Assembly: GCA_934654835.1 (NCBI GenBank)
Contig: CAKUGY010000015.1
Coordinates: 1-49,651, forward strand
Length of the DNA: 49,651 nt
DNA from: an uncultured Collinsella sp.
GTDB lineage: Bacteria > Actinomycetota > Coriobacteriia > Coriobacteriales > Coriobacteriaceae
Reading direction: 5' to 3'
The position numbers were made by a program, and so were the translations under genes. Of the stretch, positions 25,282 through 34,166 are shown piece by piece; within the stretch, counting starts at the first letter, position 1; each line of letters starts with the position of its first letter. Under the pieces are notes generated by a model. That model ran no database searches. It was not told the origin of the DNA and was given only the letters and a program-made list of their open reading frames with translations.

Positions 25282-25298
25282 GGGTAATTGAATTACCC
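25282..25298. promoter_or_regulatory. Perfect palindromic operator between yeiH and gntR
   Basis: GGGTAATTGAATTACCC: 8-bp half-sites around a single central G. It lies 85 bp from the yeiH start and 71 bp from the gntR start. Short palindromes with a one-base centre are typical of GntR/FadR-type sites, so this is the best candidate for the neighbouring regulator. Confidence 0.65.
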
Positions 25299-25368
25299 CC
25301 ACGGAGGGCTGATTCGCGGCATAATAAACAACTGACATATGAGTGTGATACAACGGCAGTGAGGCGCT

Positions 25369-26070
25369 ATGGAAGATTCGATGCACATCGGCGAGCAGGA
25401 AACAAGCCTACAGGACCAGTCCTATCACACCATTCGGCGCAAGATCGTCTATCTGGATTACAAGCCGGGCGAAAAGCTGGGCGTCAAACAGCTTTGCGAT
25501 GACCTGGATATGGGCCGCACGCCCGTGCGTGAGGCGCTGGTGCGCTTGGCGCAGGAAGGCCTGGTGCGCACCGTACCCCAGAGCGGCACCTATGTCTCAC
25601 CCATCAACCTCACCCTTGCCGAAAGCGCCTGCTACATTCGCGAGCACCTGGAAAAACAGGTAATTGTGGAGTGCTGCGCCCGCGCCACCTCGGCGGGCAT
25701 CGAGCAGCTCGACCGCGCCATCGCGCTGCAGGAAAAGGCCATGGCCGAAGACGATCGCATCGGGTTCTTTTTAAGTGACAACCTCATGCATCACATGATC
25801 TTTAGCATCGCATGCCGCAGCACCGTGTGGTCGTGGCTCGAGGCGACCAACGCCGACCTGGAGCGCTTCCGCTGGCTGCGTGCCGCCACGCAGACGCTCG
25901 ACAAACAGGAGATCGTTAACGAGCACAAGAAGATCCGCCGTGCCATCGCCGGCCGCGACCCCATCGAGGCGCGTTTTTTGGTGAGCAAGCACCTGCACAT
26001 GATGTTCCGCAACCAGACCGAAATTCTGGACCAATATCCCAAGTACTTCGAAACCAGCAAGCTCCGCTAA
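25369..26070 (+). CDS. GntR-family (FCD/FadR-type) transcriptional regulator
   Basis: A 233-aa regulator. The N-terminal winged helix (about residues 12-80) shows the GntR pattern: QSYHTIRRKIVYLDYKPGEKL, then LCDDLDMGRTPVREALVRLA and the wing EGLVRTVPQSGTYV. The C-terminal FCD domain is all-helical, with the metal- or ligand-binding histidines expected in HHMIFS (about 138-143) and at SKHLHMMF. It is transcribed away from the yeiH gene; the palindrome at 25282 lies between them. ATG at 25369 has GAGG 6 nt upstream. The transcript ends in a GGGACA palindrome at 26076-26118. The ligand is unknown. Confidence 0.9.
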   Translation: MEDSMHIGEQETSLQDQSYHTIRRKIVYLDYKPGEKLGVKQLCDDLDMGRTPVREALVRLAQEGLVRTVPQSGTYVSPINLTLAESACYIREHLEKQVIVECCARATSAGIEQLDRAIALQEKAMAEDDRIGFFLSDNLMHHMIFSIACRSTVWSWLEATNADLERFRWLRAATQTLDKQEIVNEHKKIRRAIAGRDPIEARFLVSKHLHMMFRNQTEILDQYPKYFETSKLR

Positions 26071-26075
26071 CCTGC

Positions 26076-26118
26076 CAAAACCACCACAAAGGGGACAGGC
26101 ACCTTTGTGGTGGTTTTG
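26076..26118. repeat. GGGACA-core palindrome after gntR
   Basis: 17-bp perfect arms (CAAAACCACCACAAAGG and its complement) around GGACAGGCA. It is almost identical in its inner 16 bp to the copy at 28183-28223. It may act as terminator for gntR. Confidence 0.75.
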
Positions 26119-26124
26119 CCGCAC

Positions 26125-26162
26125 AAAAAGGCCCGGCTCCGTCTAATGCGGAGCCGGGCCTT
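26125..26162 (-). terminator. Terminator after glmS
   Basis: Perfect 14-bp stem AAGGCCCGGCTCCG with its complement and a 7-nt loop; on the minus strand it is followed by TTTTT. Confidence 0.88.
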
Positions 26163-26184
26163 AGTTGTTAGAACGGCAGAACAA

Positions 26185-28032
<1,848 letters not shown>

Positions 28033-28142
28033 AGGATAAATCCCTTCGTTCGCGTGACTGCAAAACGTCCACGCACGACGGGCGCTGAGACGTATAACGT
28101 TCGAGTATTGTACTCACGCAAACGCAAGCTGATATACCAGAA

Positions 28143-28166
28143 GTGGTATCTCAACTTAGATACCAC
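28143..28166. promoter_or_regulatory. Palindrome upstream of glmS
   Basis: GTGGTATCT and AGATACCAC are 9-bp perfect arms around six bases, about 35 bp upstream of the probable glmS -10 box (TACAAT complement at 28107-28112). It could be an operator for glmS or a small hairpin. Confidence 0.4.
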
Positions 28167-28182
28167 CCGATGCACACATGCC

Positions 28183-28223
28183 CAAACCACCACAAAGGGG
28201 ACAGGCACCTTTGTGGTGGTTTG
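28183..28223. repeat. GGGACA-core palindrome, sister of 26076-26118
   Basis: Arms CAAACCACCACAAAGG and complement around GGACAGGCA. The inner core is identical to the copy 2.1 kb away, on the other side of glmS, so glmS is bracketed by two copies of the same palindrome. Confidence 0.75.
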
Positions 28224-28244
28224 ACCTTCAGCGTTTCCCCAGAT

Positions 28245-28285
28245 AAAACCTGCCAAAATAAACTTGTCCCTAATTGGCAGGTTTT
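28245..28285. repeat. GGGACA palindrome with AAAACCTGCCAA arms
   Basis: AAAACCTGCCAA and TTGGCAGGTTTT enclose a loop with TTGTCCCT. With its left flank (CGTTTCCCCAGAT) it matches the complement of the repeat at 32399-32450 over about 50 bp. Its right end supplies the TTGACA of the lacI promoter. Confidence 0.75.
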
Positions 28286-28314
28286 GACACCCCGGGGGCG
28301 GGCGATGCTACAAT
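28284..28314 (+). promoter_or_regulatory. Candidate promoter of the lacI-type regulator
   Basis: TTGACA (28284-28289, perfect) and TACAAT (28309-28314, one mismatch) are 19 nt apart, longer than the ideal 17. The start codon is 36 nt downstream. The -35 box overlaps the end of the palindromic repeat. Confidence 0.5.
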
Positions 28315-28349
28315 CTGGCTTGTACTTGAAACGCATCAAAGGGGCCGCT

Positions 28350-29462
28350 ATGGCAAAGGTTAAAATCAGCGACGTCGCGCGCGAGGCCGGGGTTTCGTTG
28401 GGCACGGTTTCCAACGCGCTCAACCATCCCGAAAAGCTGCGCCCCGAGACCCTCAAACTCATCAACGAGACCATCAATCGCCTGGGCTACCTGCCCAACC
28501 AAAGCGCTCGACAATTGGCAGGCGGCACCACCAAGTCCTTTGGCCTGGTCCTCCCCCGCCTCGATCACGGCTTCTCGCTCCAGATCGCCAGCGGCGCCCA
28601 CAACGAGGCCCGCAAGCACGGCTACGATCTACTTATCGCCAACGCCGATAACGACAATATTCTCGAGGATCATTACCTGCGCTACTTTATGGGCACGCAG
28701 ATGTCCGGCGTCATGGTTCAGCCCATGGCATCCCCTGACTGGCACCCGACCATGGCCAAGATGCCCGTGCCCATCGTCTACCTGGACATCCACTGCTCCG
28801 AGCCCGGCTACTACGTGGCTGCCGACAACGAGGCCCAGGGGCGCATTATCGCCGAGCTCGCCATCGCCCGCGGCGCACACCATATCGTCGTTGTGGGTCG
28901 AGCGGCATTTATGCAGCTCACCCTGCGCGTTCTTGGCATTCACAAGGCGCTGGCAATGCGCCCTGACATTAAGATCGAAGTCATCGACGCCGGTGAATGG
29001 AACACTGCAGCCGACGGTTACGGCATCGGCGCACAGATTGCCGAGCGCCCGACCGACGAGCGCCCCGATTTTGTCGTCGGTCTGACCGATGTGTTGGCCT
29101 CGGGCGTCATCTCGGCGCTGGTCGACAAGGGCATTCCCGTCCCCGGGCAGGTCCGCGTAGCCGGCTGCGACGGCAATCCGCTTGCCTGGAGCGGAGCGGT
29201 TCCGCTCACCACGGTGGCACCCCCGGGCTACGAAATCGGCCGCAAGGGCGTCCAGTTGTTGATGGAGCAAATCGAAAAAAAGGCGCCGGCAAAAACCAAG
29301 CACATCCGCATCGGATCCGCGGCGCGCACCGTCACCGCGGTCACAGCCGTCGAGGACATCAATCGCCAAGAGCTCGTGCGCCCGTTCCTGCTAGAACGAG
29401 CAAGCACTCAGGCAGACACCCAGACCGACGCCACCGCCATCAACCTCGGTGCGTACCTGTAA
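28350..29462 (+). CDS. LacI-family transcriptional regulator
   Basis: A 370-aa regulator. The N-terminal helix-turn-helix and hinge helix show the family pattern KISDVAREAGVSLGTVSNAL (about residues 4-23), then INRLGYLPNQSARQLAGG. The periplasmic-binding-protein-like domain (about 60-335) contains SGVMVQPMAS, VVVGRAAF and GCDGNPLAWSGAVPLTTVAPPG, with the expected effector cleft layout; the sugar is not predictable. A Thr/Ala-rich tail of about 30 residues is added at the C-terminus. ATG at 28350 follows AAAGGGG. No transport or sugar-metabolism gene is next to it, so it may be global (CcpA-like position) or act elsewhere. Confidence 0.92.
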   Translation: MAKVKISDVAREAGVSLGTVSNALNHPEKLRPETLKLINETINRLGYLPNQSARQLAGGTTKSFGLVLPRLDHGFSLQIASGAHNEARKHGYDLLIANADNDNILEDHYLRYFMGTQMSGVMVQPMASPDWHPTMAKMPVPIVYLDIHCSEPGYYVAADNEAQGRIIAELAIARGAHHIVVVGRAAFMQLTLRVLGIHKALAMRPDIKIEVIDAGEWNTAADGYGIGAQIAERPTDERPDFVVGLTDVLASGVISALVDKGIPVPGQVRVAGCDGNPLAWSGAVPLTTVAPPGYEIGRKGVQLLMEQIEKKAPAKTKHIRIGSAARTVTAVTAVEDINRQELVRPFLLERASTQADTQTDATAINLGAYL

Positions 29463-29523
29463 TCGCTTGTTCGTCGAGCCTTTAGGTGCGGCAGGGTACT
29501 CTAGCCATGTCCACGCGTACGTG

Positions 29524-29608
29524 ACTTCCCATTTCGTGTAAACTAGCGCGCATTTAACTTCCCATTTCGTGTAAATCAGCCTGTATTTAACTTCCCATTT
29601 CGTGCAAA
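29524..29608. repeat. Three 33-bp tandem repeats
   Basis: ACTTCCCATTTCGTGTAAA occurs at 29524-29542, 29557-29575 and (one change) 29590-29608, an exact 33-bp period. The 14-bp spacers differ except for shared CATTTA/TATTTA ends. On the minus strand the core reads TKWEV in one frame at each copy, since 33 is a multiple of three. The repeats lie in the gap after lacI, before a bidirectional terminator. Confidence 0.8.
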
Positions 29609-29640
29609 GCGACGTTATCAAGCCTTCGACCAAACAAATA

Positions 29641-29680
29641 GGGCCCGACAAGCAGGTACTTGTCGGGCCCTTTACTCTTT
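29641..29680. terminator. Bidirectional terminator
   Basis: Perfect 12-bp stem GGGCCCGACAAG with CTTGTCGGGCCC and a 6-nt loop, followed by TTTACTCTTTT on the plus strand and TATTTGTTT on the minus strand. It separates convergent lacI and the first HAD gene. Confidence 0.85.
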
Positions 29681-29727
29681 TGCATTCGCAACGTTCGTTA
29701 GAACGGAGAAAGGTTGCGCACGGGGCG

Positions 29728-30378
29728 CTAGCGCACGGCCTTGACCGCCGCCGTCAGCTCAAAAAGCGTATCGAGTACCGCGTCGCAGCCATCCACAACG
29801 TCCTGCGGCAGCGGGACGATATCGGGCACGGCAAAGACGTGGCAGCCGGCAGTAATGCCCGAAACACAGCCGTTGCGCGAATCCTCGACCACGGCGCACT
29901 CCTCGGGAACAAAACCCGCGCGCTTGCAGGCGAGCAGATACATCTCGGGATCGGGCTTGCCGTGCACAACATCCTCACCGCAGGTCACGGTCTCAAACTT
30001 GTCAAAGAGGCCGACCATCTTAAGATTGCGCTCGGCCGTAACATGGCGCGACGACGTCGCGAGACCCACGTGATAGCCCGCCGCCAGCAGCTCGTCCAGG
30101 CACTCGGCAGCGCCGGCCTTAAGCTCCAGCTCGGTCTTGACCATCTCGTCGCGAATTACTTTGTGACGAACATAGAGGGCATCGGCAGTTTCGTGGCTGC
30201 CGTAGTGTTTCTCGAGAATGCCCATGACATCTACCAGCGTACGGCCGATAAACTGATGAATCAGCGCGTCATCAATCGCGAGCCCCAGCTCGGCAGCGCC
30301 CGCCTTCCACGCCTTAATACCCAGTCGCTCGGTGTCGACCAGCGTTCCATCCATATCAAAAATGACAGCCTTGATCAT
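29728..30378 (-). CDS. HAD-superfamily phosphatase, copy 1
   Basis: A 216-aa HAD subfamily IA hydrolase of the beta-phosphoglucomutase-like group. Motif I is FDMDGTLVD (about residues 6-14) with the nucleophile and acid aspartates, the helical cap follows, motif II is LATSSRHV with Ser/Thr, motif III is the Lys in HGKPDPEMY, and motif IV is VVEDSRNG. It probably dephosphorylates a small sugar phosphate or converts its isomer in the cytoplasm; the substrate is not deducible. ATG at 30378 is preceded by GGGGGG. A close paralogue, including the promoter region, lies on the other side of larE. Confidence 0.92.
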   Translation of the reverse strand: MIKAVIFDMDGTLVDTERLGIKAWKAGAAELGLAIDDALIHQFIGRTLVDVMGILEKHYGSHETADALYVRHKVIRDEMVKTELELKAGAAECLDELLAAGYHVGLATSSRHVTAERNLKMVGLFDKFETVTCGEDVVHGKPDPEMYLLACKRAGFVPEECAVVEDSRNGCVSGITAGCHVFAVPDIVPLPQDVVDGCDAVLDTLFELTAAVKAVR

Positions 30379-30427
30379 TTCGGTCCCCCCATCGGCTTGC
30401 ATTGCCGCTACTCTACCGCACTTTACA

Positions 30428-30450
30428 AACTTGTATATAACGTATATACA
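30428..30450. promoter_or_regulatory. Near-palindrome upstream of HAD copy 1 and larE
   Basis: TTGTATATAACGTATATACA, almost self-complementary, in the divergent region between HAD copy 1 and larE. A near-identical sequence (TTGTATATAACGTATATATC) lies upstream of HAD copy 2 at about 32343-32362. It may be an operator, or an A/T-rich promoter core. Confidence 0.5.
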
Positions 30451-30543
30451 TATTGCACTTTCGTTACATAGATAGAAGTCTTATGGCGAGCGGCTCGGTA
30501 GGATTATAGTTTCGTCCGAGCTTTTAACTGTAAGGAACGTTTC

Positions 30544-31422
30544 ATGCTTTCAGACACCACCGCACCCGCAGAGGAGCTTCAGAACAAACTCGCAGCGCTC
30601 GAGCAGCTGCTTTTGGCATATGGACGCATCGCCATCGGCTTTTCCGGCGGCGTCGACAGCAGTTTTTTGGCCGCCGTCTGCTCTCGCATCATGCCCACCG
30701 ATACCCTCCTCGTCCATCTCACCACGCCGCTCATCGGCACGCCCGAGCAGGCTTCGTTTGAGCGATCCGTTGACGGACAGTCCAATGAGGGCCCGCATTT
30801 TAAGCTTCCGGTGCTCAATCTTTCGGTTGACCAACTCCAGCTTCCGCAGGTTGCCTGCAATGACGCCGACCGCTGCTATCACTGCAAACGCGCCGGCTTC
30901 ACCGCCATCGTCAACCACGCCAAGTCACTGGGTTTCCCCACCGTCATCGACGGCAGCAACGCGAGCGACCGCGGCGACTACCGCCCCGGCATGCGCGCTG
31001 CTGAGGAGCTCGGCGTGCGCTCGCCTCTTATGGAGGTCGGCTTTACCAAGGACGAGGAGCGCGAGCTGCTGCGCACGTGGGGCTATCCCGTTTGGAATCT
31101 GCCCGCCGGCGCCTGCCTTGCCACGCGCATCCCCACGGGCGAGGAGCTTACGCGCGAGAAGGTCGACCTGATTCGCGCCTGCGAAGATTACCTGCACGAT
31201 CTTGACCTTTCGCAGGTCCGCGCGCGCCTGGTCGGCGGCTGCATGCATATCGAGGCAGCCCCGTCCGACGTCGCCAAGATTGCCGCCCTCGGTGGCACCG
31301 CGGTCGATGCCGAGGGCAAAACCCCGCTGCCCACCGCCATCGAATCCGCCCTACGCAACCTAGGCTGCGGCCACATCTCCCCCCAGGTAACCCCCTACAT
31401 CCACGGAGCCATGAATCAATAA
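30544..31422 (+). CDS. larE: LarE-family ATP-dependent sulfur transferase
   Basis: A 292-aa PP-loop pyrophosphatase of the LarE family. LarE adenylates the carboxylates of pyridinium dicarboxylate mononucleotide and inserts sulfur, building the nickel-pincer cofactor of lactate racemase. The ATP loop is SGGVDSS (34-40). Three cysteines are placed as in the iron-sulfur-type LarE proteins: C111 and C114 in DRCYHCK and C191 in PAGACLATRIP, the last being the sulfur-donor position of L. plantarum LarE. No larA, larB or larC is in the window, so other targets are possible. ATG at 30544 lies 5-10 nt after AAGGAA. It is divergent from HAD copy 1, convergent with HAD copy 2. Confidence 0.92.
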   Translation: MLSDTTAPAEELQNKLAALEQLLLAYGRIAIGFSGGVDSSFLAAVCSRIMPTDTLLVHLTTPLIGTPEQASFERSVDGQSNEGPHFKLPVLNLSVDQLQLPQVACNDADRCYHCKRAGFTAIVNHAKSLGFPTVIDGSNASDRGDYRPGMRAAEELGVRSPLMEVGFTKDEERELLRTWGYPVWNLPAGACLATRIPTGEELTREKVDLIRACEDYLHDLDLSQVRARLVGGCMHIEAAPSDVAKIAALGGTAVDAEGKTPLPTAIESALRNLGCGHISPQVTPYIHGAMNQ

Positions 31423-31436
31423 GCAACACCCCAATA

Positions 31437-31456
31437 AGTTGCGGTGAAATAGTTCC
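31437..31456. repeat. Isolated arm of repeat module B
   Basis: AGTTGCGGTGAAATAGTTCC just after larE matches one arm of module B (6635-6660, 32604-32625, 32990-33010). No partner arm is seen nearby, so it appears to be a decayed copy. Confidence 0.6.
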
Positions 31457-31497
31457 CAAATCAATCAATTCAGGTTGAGCATAAGTGAGCGAGCGGG

Positions 31498-31634
31498 CTC
31501 CGGGTGCGGCAAGGTGACGTGAAACAAGCGGGCGCTGACCTTTTGGTCGCGCCCGTGAAGTTGAACGTCAGATTGCCGTGCCCGGGGCCTGCGCAGCGCC
31601 GAGCAGTTACGCCGTTTGTAAAACGGCGTAACCT
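31498..31634 (-). repeat. Two-hairpin conserved element, copy 2
   Basis: Same design as 18922-19062: stem CCGGG with CCCGG, the TG/TG wobble pair, CGGCAA with TTGCCG, TGACG with CGTCA, tip CGGGCGC/GACC-TTTT-GGTC/GCGCCCG, then the second hairpin TTACGCCGTTT-GTA-AAACGGCGTAA about 25 nt further right. It lies between larE and HAD copy 2 (convergent), 7 nt before the HAD stop. The single-stranded parts are the same as in copy 1; the stems differ by paired changes. Confidence 0.75.
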
Positions 31635-31640
31635 ACACCT

Positions 31641-32291
31641 TTAGCGCACGGCCTTGACCGCCGCCGCCAGATCGAACAACGTATCGAGCACTGCCTCGCA
31701 GTCATCCACAACGCCCTGCGGCAGCGGCACGATATCGGGAACGGCGAAGACATGGCAGCCGGCCGTGATACCCGAAACGCAGCCGTTGCGAGAGTCCTCG
31801 ACCACGGCGCATTCCTCGGGGGCAAAGCCCACGCGCTCGCAGGCGAGCAGGTAGATCTCGGGGTCGGGCTTGCCGCGCTCGACATCCTCGCCGAAAGTCA
31901 CCGTCTCAAACTTGTCAAAGAGGCCGACCGTCTTAAGGTTGCGCTCAGCCGCAACGCGGCGCGACGACGTCGCAAGACCCACGTGATAGCCCGCAGCCAG
32001 CAGCTCGTCTATGCACTCAGCAGCGCCGGCCTTAAGCTCCAGGTCGGTCTTGGCCATCTCGTTGTGAAGCTCAATGTTGCGGGCATAGAGCGCCTCGACG
32101 GTTTCACCCTTGCCGTAATGCGCCTCAAGGATGTCCTTGACATCGGCCATCGAACGGCCGATAAACTGATGGGTCAGCGCATCATCAATCGCGATCCCCA
32201 GCTCGGCAGCGCCCGCCTTCCACGCCCTCATGTCCAAACGTTCGGTATCGATCAGCGTTCCGTCCATGTCAAAAATAACAGCCTTGATCAT
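31641..32291 (-). CDS. HAD-superfamily phosphatase, copy 2
   Basis: A 216-aa HAD subfamily IA hydrolase, very similar along its length to the copy at 29728-30378 and of equal length. Motif I is FDMDGTLID, motif II is LATSSRRV, motif III is the Lys in RGKPDPEIY and motif IV is VVEDSRNG, so both copies look active. Differences concentrate in the cap (for example KDILEAHYGKGETVEAL), which sets substrate choice in this family. ATG at 32291 follows GAAGGGG; an in-frame extension of 39 codons upstream reads through the duplicated promoter and is rejected. It is probably the result of a local duplication around larE. Confidence 0.92.
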   Translation of the reverse strand: MIKAVIFDMDGTLIDTERLDMRAWKAGAAELGIAIDDALTHQFIGRSMADVKDILEAHYGKGETVEALYARNIELHNEMAKTDLELKAGAAECIDELLAAGYHVGLATSSRRVAAERNLKTVGLFDKFETVTFGEDVERGKPDPEIYLLACERVGFAPEECAVVEDSRNGCVSGITAGCHVFAVPDIVPLPQGVVDDCEAVLDTLFDLAAAVKAVR

Positions 32292-32398
32292 ATCGACCCC
32301 TTCATCGGCCTGCGTTGCCGCAAATCTACTGCTCGTCACAAACTTGTATATAACGTATATATCATATCGTTCTTTCATTACAAGGACAGAAGCCTTAT

Positions 32399-32435
32399 AA
32401 CCTGCCAAAAAGGGACAGGTTTATTTTGGCAGGTT
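32399..32435. repeat. GGGACA-core palindrome, inverted sister of 28245-28285
   Basis: AACCTGCCAAAA and TTTTGGCAGGTT enclose AGGGACAGGTTTA. With its right flank (ATCTGGGGAAACG) it is the complement of the repeat at 28232-28285 over about 50 bp. It lies upstream of HAD copy 2. Confidence 0.75.
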
Positions 32436-32468
32436 TTATCTGGGGAAACGTCGCAAGAAGCTTATCTC

Positions 32469-32562
32469 TCCAAAAACGCGGCGCGTCTCTCTAACTTTAG
32501 AGAGACGCGCGCATTGTTTTAGAGAGACGTTTAGAGAGACAGGCGCGATCTCTCCTAACCTT
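32469..32562. repeat. AGAGAGACG hairpin and satellite copies
   Basis: A hairpin with 14-bp arms (GCGCGTCTCTCTAA at 32481 onward, complement ending 32510) is followed by AGAGAGACG and AGAGAGACA and then GCGCGATCTCTCC, which are more copies of the arm motif. The gap 32292-33126 has no gene; this is its second block of repeats. Confidence 0.6.
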
Positions 32563-32603
32563 TGACTCCGCTCTTTAGGACTCGCGTATCCCAACCACCC
32601 CTA

Positions 32604-33010
32604 ACTTGCGGTGGAATAGTTCCTGTTTTCCGACCTTTGTGGCAATTCAAGAACTCTTCCACCGCAACTTCCAGAATGATCATTTGAAGTCGGTTGCTTT
32701 TAACCTCAAAACGGACCGCTCGCCACGAAATGGCCCTATCTACTACGTTTAACCGATAACCCTCAACCATGTCGAATTTTGCAAAAACAAAACCGCAGGT
32801 AGATAGCTTACCGATTTTCGGAAAACACGGCTATGGTCGGCCGGTGTGGGTCAAGCGTAGTAGATAGACCGTTTTTATGGCGCAGCACTAGCCCGGTCTT
32901 TTCGGAACGGTGTTTTGACCGCTTTGCCAGCCCAGTTGCTCAAGTAGTCAAAAAAGCCCCGTCCCAAATTAACTACCCTGGCCCCCTCAGGAACTATTCC
33001 ACCGCAACTT
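32604..33010. repeat. Composite palindromic repeat, copy 2 (inverted: B-A-C, plus extra B arm)
   Basis: Module B at 32604-32670 (core TTGCGGTGGAATAGTTCC, imperfect arms); module A at 32721-32882, 162 bp, the same length as copy 1 with no net gap; module C at about 32884-32965 with one good arm (AGTCAAAAAAGCCCCG). A further B arm lies at 32990-33010. The complement of this stretch aligns with 6327-6705 from end to end. It lies upstream of the nuclease gene. Confidence 0.8.
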
Positions 33011-33011
33011 T

Positions 33012-33045
33012 ATTTGGGACAAAGTAATCAGTGTTTGTCCCAAAT
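33012..33045. repeat. GGGACA-core palindrome before the nuclease gene
   Basis: ATTTGGGACAAA and TTTGTCCCAAAT are perfect 12-bp arms around ten bases. The nuclease start lies 82 bp downstream. Confidence 0.75.
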
Positions 33046-33126
33046 CTTAAGTATTTGTTCGATCGAATGACCTGCGACGGCACCTGCTAGACTGATAGAT
33101 TCCCAACCGACTATCCAGGAGCCGCA

Positions 33127-34107
33127 ATGTCGCGCAAGTCCGCCTACAAGCAAGTACTTTCCATCGGCACCGCCGTGGTGCTGGGGTTTGCGCTGTTTAC
33201 GGGATCGCTCGACGGCGCGCCCAAGCTGCTGTCACCGCAAAGCGATGAGCAGGCGGCAGCTCTGGCCGAGAAGCAAAATGAAAGCCCTAGCCGCACCGAA
33301 GACGAGGCCGATCTGGTCGCCCGACTCGAATCGGGAACGGCAAGCTCCGCGGACTCCGAAGGCAGCCCGGACGCCGACGATGGCTCCGAGTCCACCTCGA
33401 CCGACACCAGCGACACTGCCTCGGATAGCTCCGTCACCCCCATCGACGAGGTCGAAAACCCCGACCTCGACCGCGCACGCGGCGTATACCTCAGCAGCAT
33501 TCCCGACTACACCGGCAACCCCTATGTCGCCCTGCGCGCCGATAGCACGCACCCGCTGGGCACGCCGTCGTTCACGCTCGACGAGTACGAGCGCGCCACC
33601 GAAGAAGGTTGCTTTAAGAAATTCTCCAAGCTCGACAGCCTAGGCCGCACTCGCAAAGCGCTCGCCTGCGTTGGGCCCGAATCGCTCGGCCAAGGTAAGC
33701 GCGGCGACATCTCGCGCATCCACCCCGCCGGCTGGCACCAGCAGCGCTACGACTTCATCCCCGGCCAGAGCCTCTACAACCGCTGCCACCTTATCGCCTG
33801 GTCGCTCTGCGGTGAAAACGCCAATCGCAAGAATCTCCTCACCGGCACGCGCTATCTCAACGAGACGGGCATGTTGCCGTTTGAGGAGCAGATCCTCGAC
33901 TATATTCGCGACACGGGCAACCACGTGCTCTACCGCGTCACGCCCATGTACAACGAGGAGGAGCTTGTCTGCCGCGGCGTACGCCTGGAGGCGCAGTCAG
34001 TCGAGGACCATGGCAAGAGCCTCTGCTTCCACGTGTACTGCTATAACCTGCAGCCGCACGTGCAAATTGACTACGCCACCGGCCGCAACCAGGCCTCGGG
34101 GGACTAG
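33127..34107 (+). CDS. Secreted DNA/RNA non-specific endonuclease
   Basis: A 326-aa exported nuclease. An N-terminal hydrophobic segment (about 10-27) is a signal peptide or anchor; residues 35-110 are an acidic Ser/Asp/Glu linker; the nuclease domain covers about 115-320. The beta-beta-alpha-metal core reads YNRCHLIAWSL (217-227) with H221 as general base, in place of the classical DRGH, and GENANRKNLLTGTRYLN supplies the Mg-binding Asn. ETGMLPFE, NHVLYRVTP and IDYATG are typical of the streptococcal EndA/DNase branch. Roles could be nutrient scavenging, uptake of DNA or defence. ATG follows CAGGAG. Confidence 0.9.
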   Translation: MSRKSAYKQVLSIGTAVVLGFALFTGSLDGAPKLLSPQSDEQAAALAEKQNESPSRTEDEADLVARLESGTASSADSEGSPDADDGSESTSTDTSDTASDSSVTPIDEVENPDLDRARGVYLSSIPDYTGNPYVALRADSTHPLGTPSFTLDEYERATEEGCFKKFSKLDSLGRTRKALACVGPESLGQGKRGDISRIHPAGWHQQRYDFIPGQSLYNRCHLIAWSLCGENANRKNLLTGTRYLNETGMLPFEEQILDYIRDTGNHVLYRVTPMYNEEELVCRGVRLEAQSVEDHGKSLCFHVYCYNLQPHVQIDYATGRNQASGD

Positions 34108-34166
34108 CGGCGACCGCACCGCCCGTAACCAAAAAATGATCCGTTTTCCTCCGTCGCATGCGGATC

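Noticed and set aside
28033..28130. A glmS ribozyme upstream of glmS (AGCGCC occurs on the minus strand)
   Set aside because: Only about 65 nt lie between AGCGCC and the start codon, and the P2-P4 stems of the ribozyme core cannot be drawn. The hexamer is expected by chance in this GC-rich DNA.
29524..29608. CRISPR array
   Set aside because: Three copies, 14-bp spacers with shared ends, no leader and no cas genes.
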